Shown here piece after piece: positions 5,310 to 10,402 of a DNA stretch of 10,402 nucleotides (position 1 is its first letter; each line of letters opens with the position of its first letter). The DNA is from Desulfobulbaceae bacterium. GTDB lineage: Bacteria > Desulfobacterota > Desulfobulbia > Desulfobulbales > Desulfocapsaceae. Made by a program: the position numbers and the translations under genes. The stretch lies in contig JAMOMO010000242.1 of assembly GCA_027067035.1 (NCBI GenBank), positions 1-10,402 on the forward strand, written 5' to 3'. The notes below the pieces were generated by a model. That model did not search any database. It was not told the DNA's origin and was given only the letters and a program-made list of their open reading frames with translations.

Positions 5310-6953
5310 GTGAGTATTAAGTTGAAATTACGCCTTGTTGCAGGGGTTTTTACTGCAATAATTGTTGTTATGTTTGTGGCAACATATGTGAATACCCGGA
5401 AACAGGAAAATGATGGTTTCCTGATTAACCTGGCCGGTCGTCAGAGAATGCTGAGTCAGAAGATGACCAAAGAGCTCTATGAGTTTGTGGTGTCCACCGA
5501 AAAATCCGGTGAGCCTGATCAGGAATTTCTGGAAGCCACCAGAACGACCATGAAAATCTTTGATATGACGCTGTCTGCACTGAAAGATTCCGGTGAAGCC
5601 CCTGTGGGCCTTGACCTCAACAATACCGAATACCGGTTTTCCCCTGCTGCTGAAGGAGAAATTCTTTCTCAATTGCAGAAGGTCTCTGCCCAGTGGAGGG
5701 ATTTTTCATCAACCATTGAGATCGTTCTGAACAATCACTACAGTGATGCGGATCTGAAAACCATCGATATTCAGAATATCCGTTTACTGAAAGAGATGAA
5801 TACAGCGGTAATCATGATGCAGAAGAAGGCCGAGGCCTCCATTGGCCGGCTTCTCACAACCCAGGTAATACTGGTGCTGATGGGTCTTGCCTTCATGGTG
5901 TGGGTGGTCTTTATCATCAGGGATATCACCGGAAGGATTGCCCGGATGAAGGAGTTCTGCCAGTTCTTCGGCCAGGGGGATCTGCGCGCCAGATCTGAAA
6001 TTTCAGGGAGTGATGAACTCGGGCAGATGGGTAACAGCCTTGATAAAATGGCAAGGAGTCTTCAGGAGATCATCTCTGAGATTGGTAAGGATGCGGGGAA
6101 TCTGGATAAGACATCAGACTCGCTGTTACAGATTTCCAACAGTGTATCCGAGGAATGTGAGAACAGTTCAGGGCGTTCAAATTCAGTCGCTGCCGCCACT
6201 GAGGAGATGAGCGTCAATATGAACTCTGTTGCTGCGGCAGTGGAGGAAACCGCCACCAACGTATCAATGATTGCCGAATCGGTATCTGCCATGACAGAGA
6301 CCATCAAGGTTATCACCAGCGATACTGAACAGGCTCGCGCCAGGACCAGTGAGGCGGTGGAACAGTCCCAGTCCGCATCAAACAGAGTCGATGAACTCGG
6401 TGCTGCTGCAACGCAGATCAGTAAGGTCACAGAGGCCATCACCGAAATTTCCGAACAGACCAATCTGCTTGCTCTGAATGCCACCATTGAGGCAGCCAGG
6501 GCCGGGGAAGCCGGGAAAGGGTTTGCCGTTGTTGCCAACGAGATCAAGGACCTTGCCAAACAGACTGCCGAGGCAACACTGGATATCCGTTCGAAGATTG
6601 AGTCCATTCAGAGTTCAACGGATCACACCGTCACAGAGATCAATTCCATTGTTGCCATCATCAACACGGTTGACAGCCTGGTTGACGGGGTGGCTGTGGC
6701 CCTTGAGGAACAGGCGGAAACAGCCATCGGCATCTCAGAGAATGTTGATCAGGCCTCAGCCGGAATAATGGAAGTCACCGAAAATGTTGCCCAGAGTTCT
6801 GCCGTTTCCCAGGAGGTGGCTGCAGACCTTACCTCTGTGAATCAGGATATCGGGGGCATAAGTGACTCAAGCGGAGAGCTTTCCAGAAAAGCCGGCGATT
6901 TGAGCCGGATGGCCTCCACGCTCTCGGGAAGGGTTGGAAAGTTCAAAACCTGA
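5310..6953 (+). CDS. Methyl-accepting chemotaxis protein with PilJ-type sensor region
   Basis: This is a 547-residue inner-membrane chemoreceptor. A first membrane segment at about residues 9-26 is followed by a periplasmic region of about 155 residues. That region contains LAGRQRMLSQKMTKE at 41-55, the conserved opening helix of PilJ/NarX-like sensor domains. A second membrane segment lies at about 185-204 and a HAMP linker at about 205-258. The cytoplasmic coiled coil follows, with the highly conserved hairpin tip EQTNLLALNATIEAARAGEAG at 382-402, which binds CheA and CheW. Glu/Gln-rich heptads on both sides are probable methylation sites. The protein ends in GRVGKFKT, without a CheR-tethering pentapeptide. 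The GTG start at 5310 has AAGGGAG at 6-nt spacing. No che gene is adjacent, so it must use a signalling array encoded elsewhere. The ligand is unknown. Confidence 0.95.
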   Translation: MSIKLKLRLVAGVFTAIIVVMFVATYVNTRKQENDGFLINLAGRQRMLSQKMTKELYEFVVSTEKSGEPDQEFLEATRTTMKIFDMTLSALKDSGEAPVGLDLNNTEYRFSPAAEGEILSQLQKVSAQWRDFSSTIEIVLNNHYSDADLKTIDIQNIRLLKEMNTAVIMMQKKAEASIGRLLTTQVILVLMGLAFMVWVVFIIRDITGRIARMKEFCQFFGQGDLRARSEISGSDELGQMGNSLDKMARSLQEIISEIGKDAGNLDKTSDSLLQISNSVSEECENSSGRSNSVAAATEEMSVNMNSVAAAVEETATNVSMIAESVSAMTETIKVITSDTEQARARTSEAVEQSQSASNRVDELGAAATQISKVTEAITEISEQTNLLALNATIEAARAGEAGKGFAVVANEIKDLAKQTAEATLDIRSKIESIQSSTDHTVTEINSIVAIINTVDSLVDGVAVALEEQAETAIGISENVDQASAGIMEVTENVAQSSAVSQEVAADLTSVNQDIGGISDSSGELSRKAGDLSRMASTLSGRVGKFKT

Positions 6954-6980
6954 TTGTCCCGGCTTTCGGGGAACGACTCT

Positions 6981-7021
6981 GGCTGTAGAATTCATCTCAA
7001 TGGATTCTGCAGCCTTTTTTT
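6981..7021 (+). terminator. Rho-independent terminator after the chemoreceptor gene
   Basis: GGCTGTAGAAT (6981-6991) pairs with ATTCTGCAGCC (7004-7014) over 11 bp with one wobble, around a 12-nt loop, and seven T follow (7015-7021). It isolates the chemoreceptor gene from the downstream operon. Confidence 0.92.
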
Positions 7022-7069
7022 ATTTCCATCGGCCTCTTTTTTTGTTGAAATAGTTCATCGCTTACTGGT

Positions 7070-7095
7070 AGATGGGGGCAGTTCCCATCTTTTTT
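7070..7095 (+). terminator. Terminator-like hairpin just before the TtcA-like gene (possible attenuator)
   Basis: AGATGGG (7070-7076) pairs with CCCATCT (7084-7090) around a 7-nt loop and is followed directly by five more T (7091-7095). It ends 22 nt before the ATG at 7118. A weak promoter-like TTGAAA (7045-7050) lies just upstream with only a poor -10 near 7068-7074. The hairpin could be a second terminator or a leader attenuator for the next operon. Confidence 0.5.
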
Positions 7096-7117
7096 ATTGA
7101 ATCCTGAATCCGTGTAT

Positions 7118-7831
7118 ATGCTGACTCCTCAGACGAATAAACGTATTGGTCAGGCCATGGCTGATTATGCCATGCTTGATGATGGTGATCGCGTTCTGGT
7201 CGCTGTCTCCGGTGGTGTCGACAGTCTTGTACTGTTGTGGCTGCTGCAGTTCTGGCAGAGGAAAGCTCCGGTCTCCTACGAACTTTTTGCAGTCCATATT
7301 GATATGAATATCTGGAAGGAGGGCATGGAGGAAGCAGCTCCTCTGCCACTGCTGGAAGAGCAGATGCGGCTCATCGGCACCGAGCTGCATGTGGAAACAG
7401 GCCTCCCTCTGAGCGAGGAGTCCAGGACCTGCTATAACTGCTCAAAATTACGGAGAAAACAGCTCTTTGATCTTGCCGGACGTTTTGAGTGCAATAAGAT
7501 TGCTTTCGGGCATCATAAGGATGATCTCCTTGAGACCCTGTTCCTGAATATGTTCTACAGTGGCAATATCTCCACCATGGTACCCAAACAGGAGCTTTTT
7601 GAGGGCAGACTTGCTGTCATCCGTCCCATGGCCTATATAGAAAAGAGTGAAGTGGAAAACATTGCGGAAGAGCTGGGTGTTACTCCGGTGAAAAACCTCT
7701 GCCCGCTCTCAGGAGATACCAGAAGAGAGGAGGTACACAAAATTCTGGAAGGGATTTACGAACAGATACCCGGTGCCAGGGCCTCACTCTTTGCCTCAAT
7801 GAAAAATGTTCGCAAAGGATATATGTTGTGA
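7118..7831 (+). CDS. TtcA-like tRNA sulfurtransferase (PP-loop ATPase)
   Basis: This 237-residue protein (from ATG 7118) belongs to the PP-loop ATP pyrophosphatases that adenylate a tRNA base before thiolation. The P-loop motif SGGVDS is at residues 31-36. CYNC at 105-108, followed by SKLRR, and a third cysteine at 195 (NLCPLSGDTRR) match the three-cysteine pattern that binds an iron-sulfur cluster in TtcA. GHHKDDLLET at 131-140 is the second family motif. Known TtcA makes 2-thiocytidine 32 in tRNA; the exact base here is unproven, and other TtcA/NcsA-type thiolases share the pattern. The start is uncertain. A TTG at 7097 and a GTG at 7112 are also in frame, none has a good Shine-Dalgarno, and 7097 abuts the T-run of a hairpin. 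The stop overlaps the next gene by 4 nt. Confidence 0.87.
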   Translation: MLTPQTNKRIGQAMADYAMLDDGDRVLVAVSGGVDSLVLLWLLQFWQRKAPVSYELFAVHIDMNIWKEGMEEAAPLPLLEEQMRLIGTELHVETGLPLSEESRTCYNCSKLRRKQLFDLAGRFECNKIAFGHHKDDLLETLFLNMFYSGNISTMVPKQELFEGRLAVIRPMAYIEKSEVENIAEELGVTPVKNLCPLSGDTRREEVHKILEGIYEQIPGARASLFASMKNVRKGYML

Positions 7832-8739
7832 AAACAGCCCTGGAATGTATGGCCTGCTATCTGCGTCAGACCCTGCAGGTGAGCAGGATAGCCACCGATG
7901 ACGAGACGCTGCAGCTTGCAGCCCTGCGCCGGGTGGCGGGTATCATCACAGCCCTTGATATGGAACTGACCCCACCTGAAAATTCAGTGGCAGTCTATGA
8001 GGCCATCGCCGATATCACCGGCTGCAGGGATCCTTATCTGAATCTGAAGGAACAGTCCAACCGGGCGGCTCTGGCCATGCTTCCTGAATGTGAGAAAAAG
8101 ATTGCCGGTTCTGCAGACCCTTTGATGACTGCGCTGCGATTTGCCATTGGCGGCAATATAATTGATTATGGTGCCATGCACAGTTTTGATGTGGATGCCG
8201 CCATGGAAGGTTGCCTGAAAAGCACCTTCTCTCTGGATCACAGCGCAGAGCTTCTTCAGAAGCTGCACGGTCTCGGAAAGAACGGCAGGATACTTTATCT
8301 GGCTGATAACTCCGGTGAAATCGTGTATGATTCCCTGGTGATCAGAGAGCTTGTGGACATGGGGCTTTCGGTGACTGTTGCTGTGAAAAGCGGTCCCATC
8401 ATAAATGATGCCCTGCGGGCAGATGCCGGGGTGTGCGGGCTTCAGGAGATTGCCCGGGTTATTGAAAACGGTACCTGTTGCCCTGGAACACCGCTGCAGA
8501 GTTGTTCACAGGAACTGCAGCAGGAGTTTTACGAGGCGGATCTGATCATTTCCAAGGGGCAGGGAAACTTTGAGACCCTGTCTGAAACAGACGTTGAGAT
8601 ATTCTTTCTTCTCACCATAAAGTGTTCAGTGGTGGGCGCTCATCTGGCGCAGATAAGCGGAACCCCCGAAGATGCCCTCTCCGGGGCTGGAGAGCTGGTG
8701 CTTTATCATCATAGAGGAAATAAACAGAGTCATGCATAG
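7828..8739 (+). CDS. DUF89/ARMT1-like metal-dependent phosphatase family protein
   Basis: This 303-residue protein matches the DUF89 (ARMT1-like) family. Its studied members are metal-dependent phosphatases proposed to remove damaged or surplus phosphometabolites. The N-terminus has a CxxC motif, ECMACYLRQ, with Cys7 and Cys10. GGNIIDYG at 108-115 and LADNSGEIVYD at 158-168 follow, the latter containing the Asp-Asn pair expected to bind metal. SGPIINDALRADA at 188-200 and SKGQGNFETL at 242-251 complete the active-site region. IKCSVV at 264-269 is also typical. The GTG start overlaps the upstream TGA as GTGA, with AAAGGA 8 nt before it, so translation is coupled to the TtcA-like gene. The last 8 nt overlap asnS. 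The substrate is not known; damage repair of a sugar phosphate or cofactor is only inferred from the family. Confidence 0.88.
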   Translation: MKTALECMACYLRQTLQVSRIATDDETLQLAALRRVAGIITALDMELTPPENSVAVYEAIADITGCRDPYLNLKEQSNRAALAMLPECEKKIAGSADPLMTALRFAIGGNIIDYGAMHSFDVDAAMEGCLKSTFSLDHSAELLQKLHGLGKNGRILYLADNSGEIVYDSLVIRELVDMGLSVTVAVKSGPIINDALRADAGVCGLQEIARVIENGTCCPGTPLQSCSQELQQEFYEADLIISKGQGNFETLSETDVEIFFLLTIKCSVVGAHLAQISGTPEDALSGAGELVLYHHRGNKQSHA

Positions 8740-10087
8740 ACGAATTAATACAGTGCTTCGGATGAAGGAGAGTGATATTGAAATCACTGTTAAGGGATGG
8801 ATACGGACCAGGCGCGATACCGGTTCCTTCTCCTTTCTCGAACTCAATGACGGCTCATGTCTTGCCAACCTGCAGGTGATAGCTGATGAAACACTGGAAA
8901 ATTACCGGGATGAAGTCAGCCGCTTAAGTGCAGGCTGCAGCGTGGTGATACGGGGCGTTCTTCAGAAATCCCCTGCAAAGGGACAGGACGTGGAGCTGCT
9001 CGCCCGGGACGTTGAAGTGCTGGGCTGGGCGGATCCGGAGAGCTATCCTCTGCAGAAGAAACGCCATTCTCTGGAGTTCTTGCGCAGTATCAGCCATCTG
9101 AGACCGCGGACCAATGCCCTTGGTGCTGTCACCAGGGTCCGTTCAAGGCTCACCGTTGCGGTGAACAGCTTTTTTCAGGAACAGGGCTTTATCCAGGTCC
9201 ACACCCCCATAATCACCACCAGTGACTGTGAAGGTGCCGGCGAGATGTTCCAGGTAAGTGCCACTGGTGAGAAGGGGGAAAAACCGTTTTTCGGGGCCCC
9301 GGCGGGGCTTACGGTGAGCGGCCAGCTGCAGGCTGAGGTGTATGCCCAGGCACTCGGTCAGGTCTACACCTTCGGGCCGACCTTCAGGGCTGAAAACTCC
9401 AACACCTCCAGGCACCTTGCCGAGTTCTGGATGATTGAGCCGGAGATGTCCTTTTGTGATCTTTCCTGTAATATCCGGCTGGCAACTGATCTGCTTCAAT
9501 ATGTCATCCGGGATGTTCTCGATAACTGTGCAGAGGATCTTGCTCTTTTTAACAGCTTTATTGAAAAGGGCCTGATCAAAAAACTTCAGGACATTGTGGC
9601 AAAGGATTTTGTTCACATCACCTACACCGCAGCCGTTGAAGAGCTGGGCCGGGTCGCCGATACCTTTGAGTATCCGGTACGGTGGGGCGTTGATCTGCAG
9701 TCTGAGCATGAACGCTATCTCACGGAGAAGGTGTATAAATGTCCGGTGATTGTCACCGACTATCCGGCCTCCATAAAACCCTTTTATATGCGTCTCAGTG
9801 ACGATGGCCGGACGGTTGCGGCCATGGATATTCTGGTTCCCGGAATCGGTGAAATTGTGGGCGGGTCACAGCGTGAAGAGCGCTTGGATGTTCTGGTGAA
9901 ACGTATGAGAGAGGCGGGTATTGATACAAAAGAGTATGACTGGTATCTTGATCTCAGGCGTTACGGAACGGTTCCCCATGCCGGATTCGGGCTTGGTTTC
10001 GAGCGTCTGGTGCAGTTTGCAACCGGAATGAGTAATATCAGAGAAGTGATTCCCTTCCCCAGAACTCCCGGGTTTGCACCATGTTAA
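8732..10087 (+). CDS. asnS: Asparagine--tRNA ligase
   Basis: AsnS charges tRNA-Asn with asparagine. The 451-residue protein has an N-terminal OB-fold anticodon-binding domain (ITVKGWIRTRRDTGSFSFLELNDGS at about 18-42) and a class II catalytic core. Visible core motifs are HLRPRTN at 122-128, SDCEGAGEMF at 164-173, motif 2 FRAENSNTSRHLAEFW at 218-233, GVDLQSEHERYL at 319-330, and motif 3 GFGLGFERL at 418-426. Many AsnS end PFPRTP plus a few residues; this one ends PFPRTPGFAPC. I chose ATG 8732, which overlaps the DUF89 stop by 8 nt, because the homology begins just after it. An in-frame ATG at 8672 would lie deep inside the previous gene. AGAGG is 14 nt upstream of the chosen start. A dedicated AsnS suggests direct Asn-tRNA charging, without requiring the GatCAB route for it. 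Confidence 0.97.
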   Translation: MHRRINTVLRMKESDIEITVKGWIRTRRDTGSFSFLELNDGSCLANLQVIADETLENYRDEVSRLSAGCSVVIRGVLQKSPAKGQDVELLARDVEVLGWADPESYPLQKKRHSLEFLRSISHLRPRTNALGAVTRVRSRLTVAVNSFFQEQGFIQVHTPIITTSDCEGAGEMFQVSATGEKGEKPFFGAPAGLTVSGQLQAEVYAQALGQVYTFGPTFRAENSNTSRHLAEFWMIEPEMSFCDLSCNIRLATDLLQYVIRDVLDNCAEDLALFNSFIEKGLIKKLQDIVAKDFVHITYTAAVEELGRVADTFEYPVRWGVDLQSEHERYLTEKVYKCPVIVTDYPASIKPFYMRLSDDGRTVAAMDILVPGIGEIVGGSQREERLDVLVKRMREAGIDTKEYDWYLDLRRYGTVPHAGFGLGFERLVQFATGMSNIREVIPFPRTPGFAPC

Positions 10088-10136
10088 AAGCTACACTGCT
10101 CTTTTCTGCACGGGGCCCGCGAACAACTAATGGAAC

Positions 10137-10142
10137 AGGAAG
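10137..10142 (+). promoter_or_regulatory. Shine-Dalgarno that favours the GTG 10148 start of ubiE/menG
   Basis: AGGAAG ends 5 nt before GTG 10148. The in-frame ATG at 10130 has no purine-rich stretch at a suitable distance. Confidence 0.55.
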
Positions 10143-10147
10143 AAATT

Positions 10148-10402
10148 GTGACTAAAGGTCCTGCAGTACAGAAGATGTTTGATGATATTGCTCCAAACTA
10201 TGATCTGATGAATCGGGTCATGACCATGGGGCAGGATCAGGGATGGCGCCGTTTTGTGGTGGAAAAAGCCGGAGATCCCGGTTCCGGGCGGGTGCTTGAT
10301 CTTGCCACAGGGACCGGTGATATTGCAGCCCTCATGCAGAAGCAGTATCCTGACGGAGTGCATCTGGGGGCGGACTTTTCCCTGAACATGCTGCGGGAGG
10401 CC
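10148..10402 (+). CDS. ubiE: Demethylmenaquinone/ubiquinone C-methyltransferase, N-terminal part
   Basis: This is a SAM-dependent methyltransferase of the UbiE/MenG type, which methylates the quinone ring in menaquinone (or ubiquinone) synthesis. Only the first 85 residues are inside the window. The opening VQKMFDDIAPNYDLMN and the following MGQDQGWRR are the family N-terminal signature. Motif I, VLDLATGTGDIA (49-60), binds SAM, and GADFSLNML (74-82) is the next family motif. I prefer GTG 10148 because of the Shine-Dalgarno and because the family often begins with a short stretch before VxxMFD. ATG 10130 would add six residues. It lies 60 nt after asnS (42 nt if 10130 is used) with no visible terminator, so it is probably in the same operon. 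In an anaerobic Desulfobacterota host the product would be menaquinone; that is inference. Confidence 0.9.
   Translation, partial: MTKGPAVQKMFDDIAPNYDLMNRVMTMGQDQGWRRFVVEKAGDPGSGRVLDLATGTGDIAALMQKQYPDGVHLGADFSLNMLREA

Noticed and set aside
6062..6607. Long open frame of about 180 codons on the minus strand inside the chemoreceptor gene
   Set aside because: It is antisense to the highly conserved signalling domain. Its Ser/Ala-rich translation is a shadow of the coiled-coil codons, and there is no family resemblance.
9143..9709. Minus-strand open frame of about 188 codons inside asnS
   Set aside because: It is antisense to conserved class II synthetase motifs, and asnS is unambiguous.
1..10402. 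CRISPR arrays, insertion sequences, toxin-antitoxin or defence genes
   Set aside because: I saw no regularly spaced direct repeats, transposase or nuclease motifs, or small paired genes. The gene content is housekeeping.

Overview
This window looks like a chromosomal housekeeping stretch from a Gram-negative bacterium of moderate GC content. The most likely source is Desulfobacterota (sulfate-reducer-like, former Deltaproteobacteria). That placement is an inference from the flavour of the proteins and from the gene order rplM-rpsI-argC-truA and TtcA-like/DUF89/asnS/ubiE; no 16S or other lineage marker is present. A lipoprotein signal peptide and a ubiE/menG-type quinone methyltransferase support a Gram-negative, respiring cell. 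I see no transposase, integrase, CRISPR array or prophage gene.

Left part (1-3385). The C-terminal end of a class I aspartate/aromatic aminotransferase reads rightward off the left edge. It converges with a leftward series: tRNA-Gly(GCC), rplM (L13), rpsI (S9), argC (arginine biosynthesis) and truA (tRNA pseudouridine synthase). Two intrinsic terminators lie inside this same-strand series, one between the tRNA and rplM and one between rpsI and argC. Each sits only about 30 nt before the next start codon, which leaves almost no room for a separate promoter and suggests readthrough or attenuation.

Middle part (3386-5309). A divergent control region of about 200 bp carries a good promoter for the tRNA and an extended -10 promoter for hisB, a monofunctional histidine biosynthesis dehydratase. 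A small lipoprotein of CsgG/LpoB/GNA1162-like appearance follows hisB and ends at a rho-independent terminator. The 302-bp gap after it holds the most striking non-coding element in the window: two perfect 30-bp inverted arms around a 13-nt loop (5174-5246), just upstream of a chemoreceptor gene.

Right part (5310-10402). A transmembrane methyl-accepting chemotaxis protein with a PilJ-type sensor region stands alone and has its own terminator. After it comes a tightly coupled set: a TtcA-like tRNA thiolation enzyme, a DUF89/ARMT1-like metal-dependent phosphatase (4-nt overlap) and asnS (8-nt overlap). ubiE/menG follows, cut off by the right edge. The overlaps imply one mRNA that joins tRNA modification or charging with a metabolite-repair type phosphatase.

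I do not see an obviously new defence or mobile system. The best candidates for something undescribed are the long perfect palindrome before the chemoreceptor gene, the TtcA-like/DUF89 coupling, and the terminators placed against start codons.
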